Below, one piece after another: positions 19,537-30,037 of a stretch of DNA of 64,000 nucleotides. The translations under genes were made by a program, and so were the position numbers. The notes under the pieces are model-generated. The model made no database searches, was not told the DNA's origin, and worked only from the letters and a program-made list of their open reading frames with translations. The stretch lies in the NCBI GenBank assembly GCA_945878875.1, contig CAMCUC010000011.1, positions 1-64,000 on the forward strand. The letters are read 5' to 3'. Source of the stretch: Rhizobium sp. Q54. Its GTDB lineage: Bacteria; Pseudomonadota; Alphaproteobacteria; Rhizobiales; Beijerinckiaceae. Every line of letters starts with the position of its first letter. The stretch's first letter is position 1.

Positions 19537-20213
19537 GATCGAAACAGCCTTGAATATTGGGTTTCGTGATGGAAGGACGCTATGTCGGCGCGAAAGGCGC
19601 AGGAGCCCAGATCATCAAGCGTCCCGCACTCGGCCTCATCGGCCACACGCGAAATGGTCGGCGACAAGCGCGCTAAAATCGCCTGCGCCTCAGTCTGTCC
19701 CAGCACGCTAAGACGCACGGCTGCAGAGACAAGATTGCCTGCGAACGCTGCGATAAAACCATCCAGCGCGGGGCGCAGCGGCAAGTTATGGGCCGCAAGG
19801 GCGGCGGCGAAACAAACCGGATAGGCTTTGTGCGCGTCTATCGCCTTGATCGCATCATCAAGCTTCACGCAGGGCCATGCCGCCTGCGTGGCCGCCAGAA
19901 ACCCGCTGCCCTGTTGCAACGTCTCAAGACGGCGTTCTTTTGAGGGCGCCAGCGCAACCGCCAGCTCTGCGATGTCGGTCAGCGCGCTTGTTTGTGCAGC
20001 TCGCCATGCGGCTGCAAACAGCAGCGCATCGTTGCGACCGGAGCCATGGACGAGCAGCGCATCGATCCATGCATAAAGGCTGGCCCCATCGCTGACGTCG
20101 CCGCATTCTACCGCCCATTCTACGCCATGAGAATATGCAAAAGCGCCCACCGGATAGGCCGGCGAGAGCCATGCAAACAGCGCCAGCGATGGATCAGTCG
20201 TGCTTGTGGCCAT
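19533..20213 (-). CDS. ureF: Urease accessory protein UreF
   Basis: The 226-aa all-helical chaperone forms the UreD-UreF-UreG complex on apo-urease and activates UreG GTP hydrolysis. Family motifs are [24 protein letters not shown] near the N-terminus and [17 protein letters not shown]. The ATG at 20213 ([12 protein letters not shown]) was chosen; the frame upstream is the antisense-like shifted reading of the ureE His-rich tail. The start lies 20 bp inside the ureE coding sequence. Confidence 0.93.
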   Translation of the reverse strand: MATSTTDPSLALFAWLSPAYPVGAFAYSHGVEWAVECGDVSDGASLYAWIDALLVHGSGRNDALLFAAAWRAAQTSALTDIAELAVALAPSKERRLETLQQGSGFLAATQAAWPCVKLDDAIKAIDAHKAYPVCFAAALAAHNLPLRPALDGFIAAFAGNLVSAAVRLSVLGQTEAQAILARLSPTISRVADEAECGTLDDLGSCAFRADIASFHHETQYSRLFRS

Positions 20214-20853
20214 GGGCTCCGTGCGCGTGATCGTGCGAGTGCGGGGGCTTGTCGTCGTGCTTGTGGTCTTTGTGGTCCTGGCCGTGCTCATGATCGCATC
20301 CGCAATCGTCGCCGTGTTCGTGTCCATGCTCATGGGCGGCGTGATCGGGTCCTTTATGATCGTGATGAGCATGGCCGTGATCGTGATGAGCATGGCCCTT
20401 GTGCGCGTGCTTTACCTGGGCGACAGGCTCATAGGCGCCGGTGTCGGGCTCGAACGGCGCCTCTATATGGCTGACCTTGGCGCCAAGGCCGCGCACCATA
20501 TCTTCCAGCACATGATCGCGGCGCATGCGCAGCCGGTTGTCGAGAATCTCCGCCTGAACGTGACGATTGCCGATGTGATAGGCCACGCGGGCCAGCTGGC
20601 GCGGATCGCCGCAGCGCACTTCCGCCAGCTCTTCAGGCGCGGCCACGATCTCGATCAGGCGCCCATCTTCCAAAATCAGCGCATCGCCGCCGCGCAGCAC
20701 GACGGCTTCGGGCAGATCGAGCAAAAACTCCGTCCCGCGCGTGGCCGTCATCGTCACGCGGCGGCGATGGCGCCCCTCGTAATCCAGAACGATGGTGTCG
20801 GCGGCGGTCGCCTGCCAGGCGCCCTTTGTGCTGATGAAATTCGCGCGGATCAT
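20194..20853 (-). CDS. ureE: Urease nickel metallochaperone UreE with His-rich tail
   Basis: The 219-aa UreE donates Ni2+ for urease assembly. Residues about 1-148 are the two UreE domains (peptide-binding [20 protein letters not shown]; metal-binding [12 protein letters not shown] with the conserved His). The final ~71 residues hold 27 His plus many Asp, a metal-storage tail like those of Klebsiella UreE but longer, and contain one CGC pair. Two 21-bp tandem repeats (20357-20398) encode a repeated HAHHDHG unit. The ATG at 20853 ([10 protein letters not shown]) was chosen over the frame continuing to 20940. Confidence 0.94.
   Translation of the reverse strand: MIRANFISTKGAWQATAADTIVLDYEGRHRRRVTMTATRGTEFLLDLPEAVVLRGGDALILEDGRLIEIVAAPEELAEVRCGDPRQLARVAYHIGNRHVQAEILDNRLRMRRDHVLEDMVRGLGAKVSHIEAPFEPDTGAYEPVAQVKHAHKGHAHHDHGHAHHDHKGPDHAAHEHGHEHGDDCGCDHEHGQDHKDHKHDDKPPHSHDHAHGAHGHKHD
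20357..20398. repeat. In-frame 21-bp tandem repeat in ureE
   Basis: Two nearly identical 21-bp units (20357-20377 and 20378-20398; last base differs) sit inside the His-rich tail. Each adds seven residues (HAHHDHG type), so tail length can change without a frameshift. Confidence 0.8.
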
Positions 20854-20888
20854 GCGTTTCCCCGGAGCTTGCTGTCTGATCAGCGCTT

Positions 20889-22601
<1,713 letters not shown>

Positions 22602-22638
22602 GGATCAGCCCTCGATAAAAGCGGTGGCGTTCTATTTC

Positions 22639-22944
22639 TTACAGAGGCCCCATGATTTTCTGCTGAAAGCCATAGACGACACGCTCACCCGCCAGCGCAA
22701 CAAGCGTCACGTCGCGCGTCTGGCCGGGTTCAAAGCGTACCGCCGTGCCTGCGGCTATGTCGAGCCGGAAGCCGCGCGCCTTCTCGCGGTCAAAGCGCAA
22801 CGCGTTATTGGCTTCAAAGAAATGATAATGCGAACCGACCTGTATTGGGCGATTTCCGGTATTGGAGACCGTCAGACTGATCGTCTCGCGGCCTTCGTTG
22901 AGGATGAGTTCGCCCTCGCGGACAAGGATCTCTCCGGGAATCAT
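22639..22944 (-). CDS. ureB: Urease subunit beta
   Basis: The 101-aa structural subunit opens with [19 protein letters not shown] and contains [19 protein letters not shown], the family signature. It forms the (alpha-beta-gamma)3 urease complex with UreA and UreC. It is separated from ureA by only 9 bp. Confidence 0.97.
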   Translation of the reverse strand: MIPGEILVREGELILNEGRETISLTVSNTGNRPIQVGSHYHFFEANNALRFDREKARGFRLDIAAGTAVRFEPGQTRDVTLVALAGERVVYGFQQKIMGPL

Positions 22945-22953
22945 CGCGCGCTC

Positions 22954-23256
22954 CTAACGGATGGGATCGTGAACAGTGACAAGCTTGGTTCCATCAGGAA
23001 AGGTCGCCTCCACCTGCACGTCGTGAATCATCTCTGCAATGCCGTCCATCACTTGCGCGCGCGTCACCACATGAGCGGCGGCCTCCATCAAATCAGCCAC
23101 GGAGCGACCGTCGCGGGCGCCCTCCATCACGAAATCGGTGATGAGCGCGATGCTCTCGGGATGATTGAGTTTGACGCCGCGTTGCAGGCGCCCGCGCGCC
23201 ACCATTGCGGCGAGCGAGATCAGCAATTTGTCTTTTTCACGCGGCGTCAGATTCAT
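22954..23256 (-). CDS. ureA: Urease subunit gamma
   Basis: The 100-aa subunit opens with [20 protein letters not shown] and contains [21 protein letters not shown], the UreA signature. GAGG lies before the ATG. It is 28 bp downstream of ureD. Confidence 0.97.
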   Translation of the reverse strand: MNLTPREKDKLLISLAAMVARGRLQRGVKLNHPESIALITDFVMEGARDGRSVADLMEAAAHVVTRAQVMDGIAEMIHDVQVEATFPDGTKLVTVHDPIR

Positions 23257-23284
23257 AACCAGCCTCTATCAGGTAGCCCAAATT

Positions 23285-24139
23285 CTATGTAGCCCAAGAG
23301 CGCGGCGGGCTTGCGTCCGGCAAGACGCGCAAAGCTTGCTCGATGGCGCGCTGCGCGCCCTGCCCGTCTTGCGCAATGAAGCGCGCCACGAGCAGGCCGT
23401 CAAACGCGGTCGCCGCAGCCTGACAATTATCGGCGCGGTTGAGGCTTTCGCGCAAGGGCTCAAGAAAAATTTCCGCATCGGGCGCTGCATAAATCAACGT
23501 CCCGAAGGCGCGCGCGCCGTCGCCGGTCGCTTTGGGCGCCAACATCTGCGTCGCGTCGCCTTGCAGCCGCGCGGCATCAGCCCATATAAGCGCATTATTA
23601 CGGCGCAGGCGCCATTGATCGGCCCAATCGAGCGTGTGAACGTCCTCGCCCATAGCGGCACGGCCCAATATGACAAGGTCGCATAACGCCAGACGCGCGC
23701 CTGGCGCCATATCGATTTCGATGCTGCGGGCCAAGCGCACGCGATCAAACAGAATGGTTTCCTGCGGCAGGAACGAGACGCGCGAGTCCTCGCCAAGCAT
23801 CAGGCGTACGTCGCAGCGGGTCGCAGCGCCCAAAGCTCGATAGACTTTTTCAGCAGCCGTCGACGTGAAGACGATGTGCGCTTGGGGCTGGGCCTCAATT
23901 TCAACTTTGTAATAATCACCGCCCGCCATGCCGCCTGCGACATTGACGAGCACGGCGTCAAGGCGCCCTGTCTGTTCGCGCGGAAACCGCACGCGCAGAG
24001 CGCCTTCTTCGCGCACGTTGACGCGGCGGGTGACGCCTTGAAATTCTGCGGCGCTGAACGACGCAAGGCCGCGCGCGCGGATCGAGGCGAGCGGATCGCC
24101 CTCGCGCTCGGGCTCAAATTGCAATGCGGGAGCGGACAT
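23285..24139 (-). CDS. ureD: Urease accessory protein UreD
   Basis: The 284-aa scaffold binds apo-urease and passes Ni2+ from UreG to the active site. Motifs include LVNVAGGMAGGDYYKVEI and the TSTAAEKVYRA stretch typical of UreD/UreH. The ATG at 24139 lies 26 bp inside urtE, so it is translationally coupled to the transporter genes. This ties import and hydrolysis into one transcript. Confidence 0.95.
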   Translation of the reverse strand: MSAPALQFEPEREGDPLASIRARGLASFSAAEFQGVTRRVNVREEGALRVRFPREQTGRLDAVLVNVAGGMAGGDYYKVEIEAQPQAHIVFTSTAAEKVYRALGAATRCDVRLMLGEDSRVSFLPQETILFDRVRLARSIEIDMAPGARLALCDLVILGRAAMGEDVHTLDWADQWRLRRNNALIWADAARLQGDATQMLAPKATGDGARAFGTLIYAAPDAEIFLEPLRESLNRADNCQAAATAFDGLLVARFIAQDGQGAQRAIEQALRVLPDASPPRSWAT

Positions 24140-24809
24140 CGTCGCCCTTCAAATCATCCGCATTCCCCGCCATCACCACTTCGCCGCGCTCCAGCACGAT
24201 GAAATCGTCGGCAAGCTCGCGGGCAAAATCAAAATATTGTTCAACCAGCAAAATAGCCATGTCGCCCTTGCGGCGCAGGTAATCAATCGCGCGGCCAATG
24301 TCCTTGATGACGGAGGGTTGAATGCCCTCCGTCGGCTCGTCCAGCACAAGTAGTTTGGGGCGCGTGACGAGCGCGCGGCCAATTGCGAGCTGTTGTTGCT
24401 GCCCGCCCGACAAATCGCCGCCGCGACGTCCCATCATTTCAGCCAGCACCGGAAAGAGTTCGAAAATTTCCTCGGGCACGAAACGCTCGCCCCGCGACAG
24501 GGACGCAAAGCCGGTCTCAAGATTTTCCTTCACACTGAGCAGCGGAAAAATCTCGCGGCCCTGCGGCACATAGGCGATGCCGCGGCGCGCGCGCTCGTAA
24601 GACGCGAGCTTTGAAACATCGGCGCCGTCGAGCGTAATAACGCCGCCCGCAATCGGCTGATGACCGACGATGGCGCGCAGCAGCGAGGTCTTGCCCACCC
24701 CGTTTCGGCCTAGCACGCACGCGACTTTGCCAACCTGCGCCGCAACGCTGACGCTACGCAAGGCAGGCGCGGCGCCATAGAAAAGATCGACGTTCTCGAC
24801 GTTCAGCAT
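24114..24809 (-). CDS. urtE: Urea ABC transporter ATP-binding protein UrtE
   Basis: The 231-aa LivF-type ATPase has Walker A GRNGVGKTSLLRA, signature LSGGQQQQLAIGRAL and Walker B LLVLDEPTEGIQPS. The last of these is a hallmark of UrtE. The ATG at 24809 (MLNVENVDLFYG) was chosen with AGGGGC upstream; a start at 24836 is possible. It is 41 bp downstream of urtD. Confidence 0.95.
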   Translation of the reverse strand: MLNVENVDLFYGAAPALRSVSVAAQVGKVACVLGRNGVGKTSLLRAIVGHQPIAGGVITLDGADVSKLASYERARRGIAYVPQGREIFPLLSVKENLETGFASLSRGERFVPEEIFELFPVLAEMMGRRGGDLSGGQQQQLAIGRALVTRPKLLVLDEPTEGIQPSVIKDIGRAIDYLRRKGDMAILLVEQYFDFARELADDFIVLERGEVVMAGNADDLKGDDVRSRIAI

Positions 24810-24850
24810 CTCAAAGCCCCTGCGCGCAATATTCAAAAACTCCTGCGCTC

Positions 24851-25666
24851 CTAGCGCCCGAGATATACTTCAATCACGCGCTCGTCGCCCGCAACCCGGT
24901 CCAGACTGCCTTCCGCCAGCACCGAGCCTTCATGCAGGCACGTCACCTTGCAATCAAGCGCGCGCACGAAAGCCATATCATGTTCGACAACGATCAATGT
25001 GTGTTCTTTGTTGATTTCACGCAGCAGCGCCGCCGTCAATTCGGTCTCGTGATCGGTCATACCCGCCACAGGCTCGTCAACAAGCAGGATCGCCGGATCT
25101 TGAGCAAGCAACATGCCTATTTCCAGCCATTGCTTCTGGCCGTGGGAAATCTCGCCCGCAAGCCGTGCGCGATGCTCCAGCAGCCCGGCGGTTTCAAGGA
25201 TCGCATAGACCTTCTCGCGCGCCACTTTATTGCGCCAGCCAAACAGCGAGGCGAACGGGCCGCGCGGACCGCTGAGCGCCAGCAATACATTGTCGGCGAC
25301 CGTGTGGCTCTCGAACACGGTGGGCTTTTGAAACTTGCGCCCGATGCCCAGCTCCGCAATCGCGGTTTCGTCGAGTTTGGTCAGATCATGCTTGCCGTGG
25401 TCGAACAAGACGTCGCCTTCGTCAGGCCGCGTCTTGCCGGTCACGATGTCCATCATCGTCGTTTTGCCCGCACCATTGGGGCCGATGATGGCGCGCATTT
25501 CGCCAGGCTCAATGAACAGCGAAAGATTGCGAATGGCGCGATAGCCGTCAAAGCTTACGCTGACGCCGTCGAGATAAAGCAATGCGCTCGTGACGGATGG
25601 CGGGGCTTTGGTTCCGCCCTCAAACGCAGCAATATCGGCGGGTGCCTGCGATTGATCCTGTTTCAC
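24851..25666 (-). CDS. urtD: Urea ABC transporter ATP-binding protein UrtD
   Basis: The 271-aa LivG-type ATPase has Walker A GPNGAGKTTMMDIVTGKTRP, the UrtD-specific signature variant ISHGQKQWLEIGMLL and Walker B ILLVDEPVAGMTDHET. The start is GTG at 25666 and overlaps the urtC stop as GTGA. It has a longer, variable N-terminus before TSALLYLDGVSVSFDG. Confidence 0.95.
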   Translation of the reverse strand: MKQDQSQAPADIAAFEGGTKAPPSVTSALLYLDGVSVSFDGYRAIRNLSLFIEPGEMRAIIGPNGAGKTTMMDIVTGKTRPDEGDVLFDHGKHDLTKLDETAIAELGIGRKFQKPTVFESHTVADNVLLALSGPRGPFASLFGWRNKVAREKVYAILETAGLLEHRARLAGEISHGQKQWLEIGMLLAQDPAILLVDEPVAGMTDHETELTAALLREINKEHTLIVVEHDMAFVRALDCKVTCLHEGSVLAEGSLDRVAGDERVIEVYLGR

Positions 25667-26814
25667 TCGCCCTGCTCCGCAATCTTCTGCGCAGATTTTT
25701 CAGTATAAGTCGCACGTTCGCGGCGGCGCGCGCTCCAGTCTTGCAGCGTACCCACGATGCCCTTGGGCATAGCCAGCGTGACGAATATGAACAATCCGCC
25801 GAGCATGAAGAGCCAATAGGGCGCAAGAAAGCCGGTGGTGAACCACGTCTTGAGAAAGTTGACGACGACCGCGCCCAGCGCTGCGCCAACCAGCGTGCCG
25901 CGTCCGCCCACCGCCACCCAGATCACCGCTTCAATGGAATTAGCGGGGGAAAATTCGGACGGGTTGATGATGCCAACTTGCGGCACGTAAAGCGCGCCCG
26001 CAAGCCCAGCCATCGCCGCCGACACGGTGAAGACCAGAAGTTTGAAATGCTCGACGCGATAGCCAAGAAACCGCGTGCGGCTTTCAGCGTCGCGCACGGC
26101 AATCAGCACTTTTCCGAACGCCGTCGTCACCATCCAGCGCGCCAGCACATAGGAGAGAATCAGCAACAGCGCGGTGGCGAAGAACAGCGCGGCGCGCGTG
26201 CCCTGCGCCTGAATGCTGAAGCCCAGAATATCCTTGAAATCCGTCAGGCCGTTATTGCCGCCAAAGCCCATGTCGTTGCGAAAAAACGCCAGCAGCAAAG
26301 CGTAAGTCATCGCCTGCGTGATGATCGAAAGGTATACGCCGGTGACGCGCGAGCGGAACGCCAGCCAGCCAAACAGGAACGCGAGCAGACCCGGAACCAG
26401 CGCCATCATCAGAAGCGCAAACGGGAACATGTCAAACCCGTACCAGAACCACGGCAGCACTTTCCAGTTCAAAAACACCATGAAATCAGGCAAATCTGGA
26501 TTGCCATAGACGCCGCGCGCGCCGATCTGGCGCATGAGATACATGCCCATCGCATAGCCGCCCAAAGCAAAGAAAGCCCCGTGGCCCAAAGAGAGAATGC
26601 CGCAATAGCCCCACACCAGATCGAGCGAGAGCGCAAGAATAGCGTAGCAGAGATATTTACCGATCAGCGACATCACATAGGTGGGTACATGCAGGAATGA
26701 ATCTGTCGGCAGCAACAGGTTTGACAGCGGCACAAAGATCGCAATCGTCGCCATAATGCCCAGAAAGATCAGCCCCACCTTGTCGTAGCGTTCGAGAAAG
26801 AGCTTGGTAATCAT
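25663..26814 (-). CDS. urtC: Urea ABC transporter permease UrtC
   Basis: The 383-aa LivM-type permease has about ten hydrophobic segments and shows SLDLVWGYCGILSLGHGAFFALGGYAMGMYL, the family hallmark. It pairs with UrtB in the inner membrane. The ATG overlaps the urtB stop (ATGA). Confidence 0.95.
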   Translation of the reverse strand: MITKLFLERYDKVGLIFLGIMATIAIFVPLSNLLLPTDSFLHVPTYVMSLIGKYLCYAILALSLDLVWGYCGILSLGHGAFFALGGYAMGMYLMRQIGARGVYGNPDLPDFMVFLNWKVLPWFWYGFDMFPFALLMMALVPGLLAFLFGWLAFRSRVTGVYLSIITQAMTYALLLAFFRNDMGFGGNNGLTDFKDILGFSIQAQGTRAALFFATALLLILSYVLARWMVTTAFGKVLIAVRDAESRTRFLGYRVEHFKLLVFTVSAAMAGLAGALYVPQVGIINPSEFSPANSIEAVIWVAVGGRGTLVGAALGAVVVNFLKTWFTTGFLAPYWLFMLGGLFIFVTLAMPKGIVGTLQDWSARRRERATYTEKSAQKIAEQGE

Positions 26815-28421
26815 GCTTCCACCGCACGGCCTTTGAGGGCGAACAGACCGCGCGGGCGCTTCTGGATGAAGAGAATCAGCAAAACGAGAATGAATATCTT
26901 GGCCAGCACCGCGCCCGCCACAGGCTCCAGAAACTTGTTGGCCACGCCAAGAGCAAAGGCGGAAACCAGCGTGCCCCAGAGATTTCCAACGCCGCCAAAC
27001 ACGACGACCATGAAGCTGTCGATGATGTAGCTCTGGCCCAAATTTGGCGAGACATTATCAATCTGCGACAGCGCGACGCCGGCTATTCCAGCAAGCCCTG
27101 ATCCAAGGCCAAAGGTCATCGCGTCTACCCACGGCGTACGAATGCCCATGGCGGAGGCCATGCGCCGGTTCTGAGTGACCGCGCGCATGTGCAGGCCAAG
27201 CGAAGTGTGCTTGAGCGCTAGCAACAAACTGACAAACACAAACAGCGTAAAGACGATAATCCACATCCGGCCCCACGTTACCGACAGGCCCAACAGGTCG
27301 AACGCACCCGACATATAGGACGGGGCGCCGACTTCGCGATTGCTCGGGCCAAAGATTGTGCGCACCGCTTGTTGCAGGATGAGGCTCACACCCCACGTGG
27401 CGAGCAGCGTCTCAAGCGGGCGCCCATAAAGGAAGCGGATCACGCCGCGCTCGATGGCGACGCCCACAAGGCCGGTGAACAAAAACGCCAGCGGCAGAGC
27501 CACTGCAAGCGACCAGTCGAACCAGGCGGGCGCATAGGCACGAAAGACTTCCTGCACCACAAACGTAGTGTAGGCGCCCAGCATCACCATCTCGCCGTGG
27601 GCCATGTTGATGACGCCCATCACGCCAAACGTGATCGCAAGCCCTATCGCGGCCAGCAACAACACCGATCCCAGCGACAAGCCGTACCAGACGTTTTGCA
27701 CGTGACTCATCAGCTTCAGGCGCGCCTCAATGGCGGTGACGGCGTCGGCGGCCAGCGCCTTCACGTCGGCGTCCGCCGTCGCGCTGATTGAGCGCAACGC
27801 TGCAATAGCGCCAATATCGGCACGCATCCGCAGAATGCTGATAGCTTCGAGTTGCTGGTCTTTCGTGGTCTGAGGCTCAGCGAGCATCAGCACTGCGCGG
27901 GCTTGGGCAAATAAAGCAGCTATCGCAGGGTCTTTCTCATTTTTGATCGCAGCCTCCAGCGGCGCCAGCGCACTGGCGTCACGCGACTTGAAGATTGATT
28001 CAGCGGCAGCGCGACGACGCGCCGGATCGGGCGCCATCAGGGTGAGCGCGCCTATTGCGTTTAGCGTGGCGCCGCGCAACCGGTTGTTGATGCGCACGAC
28101 CTGAAGGCCAGCGGGCGGATCGGCAACAGGCTCGCCATTGGCTGCGTCATGAATGGTTCTGTCGCTTGTGGCTGCGCGCCAATAGACTTTTTTGGAGGCG
28201 GGATCAACGAACAGGCGCGCGGAGCCCAGCGCCTCAAGCACTTGTTGCGCGCGGGAACCACCAGAAGCTGCAATCTCGTCAATAGCGAGCGCCGTTTCGG
28301 AAAACTCATCCTGCGCAAAGCGCGCCAGCGATGAAGCAAAATCCGCCTGTGCCGCAGGCGCAAACATGAGGAATGCGAAGAGAGAGATAACAGCGGCGCA
28401 AAAGGCCCTGACCTGAATCAC
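26811..28421 (-). CDS. urtB: Urea ABC transporter permease UrtB
   Basis: The 536-aa protein has the UrtB layout: a signal-like segment (AVISLFAFLMFAPAAQA), a periplasmic helical-repeat domain (about residues 28-230) and a LivH-type permease (ITFGVMGVINMAHGEMVMLG and LETLLATWGVSLILQQAVR). I chose the GTG at 28421 because GGAG stands 6 bp upstream. An ATG at 28439 in the same frame has no ribosome binding site, and the longer frame to 28550 is unsupported. It overlaps urtC by 4 bp. Confidence 0.93.
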   Translation of the reverse strand: MIQVRAFCAAVISLFAFLMFAPAAQADFASSLARFAQDEFSETALAIDEIAASGGSRAQQVLEALGSARLFVDPASKKVYWRAATSDRTIHDAANGEPVADPPAGLQVVRINNRLRGATLNAIGALTLMAPDPARRRAAAESIFKSRDASALAPLEAAIKNEKDPAIAALFAQARAVLMLAEPQTTKDQQLEAISILRMRADIGAIAALRSISATADADVKALAADAVTAIEARLKLMSHVQNVWYGLSLGSVLLLAAIGLAITFGVMGVINMAHGEMVMLGAYTTFVVQEVFRAYAPAWFDWSLAVALPLAFLFTGLVGVAIERGVIRFLYGRPLETLLATWGVSLILQQAVRTIFGPSNREVGAPSYMSGAFDLLGLSVTWGRMWIIVFTLFVFVSLLLALKHTSLGLHMRAVTQNRRMASAMGIRTPWVDAMTFGLGSGLAGIAGVALSQIDNVSPNLGQSYIIDSFMVVVFGGVGNLWGTLVSAFALGVANKFLEPVAGAVLAKIFILVLLILFIQKRPRGLFALKGRAVEA

Positions 28422-28515
28422 GATTATCTCCACGCGCATAGATACGATTAAACGCTTGATAGAATAGCACCACTGCGTCCGCAAGGGACGAAGCCGTCGT
28501 ACTTGCGTCGGGGAG

Positions 28516-28540
28516 GGGCGGACTCCGAAAAAGCCCGCCC
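28516..28540 (-). terminator. Hairpin between urtA and urtB (possible partial terminator)
   Basis: GGGCGG and CCGCCC arms with a 13-nt loop lie about 11 bp after the urtA stop. There is no T-tract. Hairpins in this position often raise the level of the binding-protein mRNA relative to the permease part; that role is inferred. Confidence 0.35.
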
Positions 28541-28550
28541 GCCAGTGCAA

Positions 28551-29843
28551 TCAGCTACCGCACTTGTTGATCTTGGTGTTGAAGTTTCCGCACTTCTTGC
28601 CAACCCAGTCGGCTTCAAGATCCTTAGAGCCTTCGAGGAAATCGGACCAGGCATCGCCAGCCACGAGACCTTTGGTCTGCCACACCACGTCGAACTGACC
28701 ATCGGCGCGAATTTCGCCGATCATCACTGGCTTTGTGATGTGATGGTTCGGCAGCATCTTCGACATGCCGCCCGTCAGATTCGCCGCTTCGATACCTGGC
28801 AATGCGTCGATCACCTTGTCGGTATCCGTCGTGCCTGCCTTTTCAATCGCCTTGATCCACATGTTGAAGCCTACGACATGGGCCTCCATCGGATCATTGG
28901 TCACGCGCTTGGGGTTCTTGGTGAAGGCCTGCCATTTGGCGATAAATTCAGCGTTTGCAGGATTCTTCACAGACTGGAAATAATTCCAGGCGGCGAGATG
29001 GCCCACAAGGTTTGACGTATCGACGCCAGCCAGTTCCTCTTCGCCAACAGAGAACGCCACGACCGGAATGTCGGTCGCCTTCACGCCCTGGTTTGCGAGT
29101 TCCTTATAGAAAGGCACGTTGGCGTCGCCGTTGATGGTGGAGACGACAGCGGTCTTCTTGCCCGCCGAGCCGAACTTCTTCACGTTCGAGACAATCGTCT
29201 GCCAATCGGAATGACCGAAGGGCGTGTAATTGATCATAATGTCTTCAGCAGCGACGCCCTTGGCCTTGAGATAGGCCTCAAGAATGCGATTGGTCGTTCG
29301 TGGATAGACATAATCGGTGCCAGCCAGCACCCAGCGCTTCACGTCGCCGCCGTCTTTGCTCATCAGATAATCGACCGCAGGAATAGCCTGCTGATTGGGC
29401 GCGGCGCCGGTGTAGAACACGTTGCGCTCGCTCTCTTCGCCCTCATATTGCACGGGGTAGAAGAGGATGTTGTTGAGTTCCTTGAACACCGGCAGCACTG
29501 ACTTGCGGCTCACTGACGTCCAGCAACCAAACACGGCGGCGACTTTATGCTGCGTGATAAGTTCGCGCGCTTTTTCAGCAAACAGCGGCCAGTTGGAGGC
29601 CGGATCAACGACGACCGCCTCAAGCTTCCTGCCAAGCACGCCGCCCTTCTTGTTCTGCTCTTCGATCAACATCAGCATGACGTCCTTCAACGTCGTCTCG
29701 CTGATCGCCATCGTGCCAGAAAGTGAATGGAGGATGCCGACCTTGATGGTTTCCTGCGCAATCGCAGGCGCCCCGACGATCAACATCATGGCCGCGCTCG
29801 CCATGCCGGCGAGAACGCCGCGCCTTACAAATTTGATGCTCAT
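28551..29843 (-). CDS. urtA: Urea ABC transporter substrate-binding protein UrtA
   Basis: The 430-aa periplasmic receptor has a signal with twin arginines (KFVRRGVLAGMASAAMMLIV, cleavage after AIAQ). The mature part begins ETIKVGILHSLSGTMAISE and includes FYPVQYEGEESERNVFYTGAAPNQQ, diagnostic for UrtA among Leu/Ile/Val-type receptors. The ATG at 29843 was selected; GGGGTG lies upstream. It is the first gene of the urea operon, 41 bp downstream of a sigma-54 promoter. Confidence 0.95.
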   Translation of the reverse strand: MSIKFVRRGVLAGMASAAMMLIVGAPAIAQETIKVGILHSLSGTMAISETTLKDVMLMLIEEQNKKGGVLGRKLEAVVVDPASNWPLFAEKARELITQHKVAAVFGCWTSVSRKSVLPVFKELNNILFYPVQYEGEESERNVFYTGAAPNQQAIPAVDYLMSKDGGDVKRWVLAGTDYVYPRTTNRILEAYLKAKGVAAEDIMINYTPFGHSDWQTIVSNVKKFGSAGKKTAVVSTINGDANVPFYKELANQGVKATDIPVVAFSVGEEELAGVDTSNLVGHLAAWNYFQSVKNPANAEFIAKWQAFTKNPKRVTNDPMEAHVVGFNMWIKAIEKAGTTDTDKVIDALPGIEAANLTGGMSKMLPNHHITKPVMIGEIRADGQFDVVWQTKGLVAGDAWSDFLEGSKDLEADWVGKKCGNFNTKINKCGS

Positions 29844-29883
29844 GCAGACACCCCAGTTCGGCATCATTGCCGCTTATAGGGAG

Positions 29884-29899
29884 AGCAAGGGGTGTGCCA
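29884..29899 (-). promoter_or_regulatory. Sigma-54 promoter of the urtABCDE-ureDABCEFG operon
   Basis: Minus strand reads TGGCACA-CCCC-TTGCT, matching the RpoN consensus TGGCACG-N4-TTGCW at all but one base, with the exact GG/GC spacing. The predicted start site is near 29872, leaving a leader of about 29 nt before urtA. This supports NtrC-type nitrogen control. I could not identify a clear NtrC site upstream. Confidence 0.8.
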
Positions 29900-29990
29900 C
29901 GCAAGAAACTCTACGCTTCCGCCTGCGCCGTGCGTCTTTTCTGCTCAAGAAAACAAATGCTGCGCGCAGACGACAGCGCTTCTGCCTATT

Positions 29991-30028
29991 CAGGCGGCAA
30001 TCGAGAGAAGAATTGCCGCCTGTTTTTT
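29991..30028 (+). terminator. Strong intrinsic terminator with plus-strand polarity
   Basis: An 11-bp perfect stem (CAGGCGGCAAT / ATTGCCGCCTG), a 10-nt loop and a TTTTTT run at 30023-30028 form a textbook terminator, but only for plus-strand transcription. Both flanking genes (urtA, glcB) are on the minus strand. For glcB, whose stop is at 30038, it offers the hairpin but no following T-tract. Confidence 0.75.
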
Positions 30029-30037
30029 GAGCACATT

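Noticed and set aside
28422-28550. N-terminal extension of urtB to an alternative TTG start
   Set aside because: No ribosome binding site, overlaps the urtA-urtB hairpin, and the signal-like segment would be buried.
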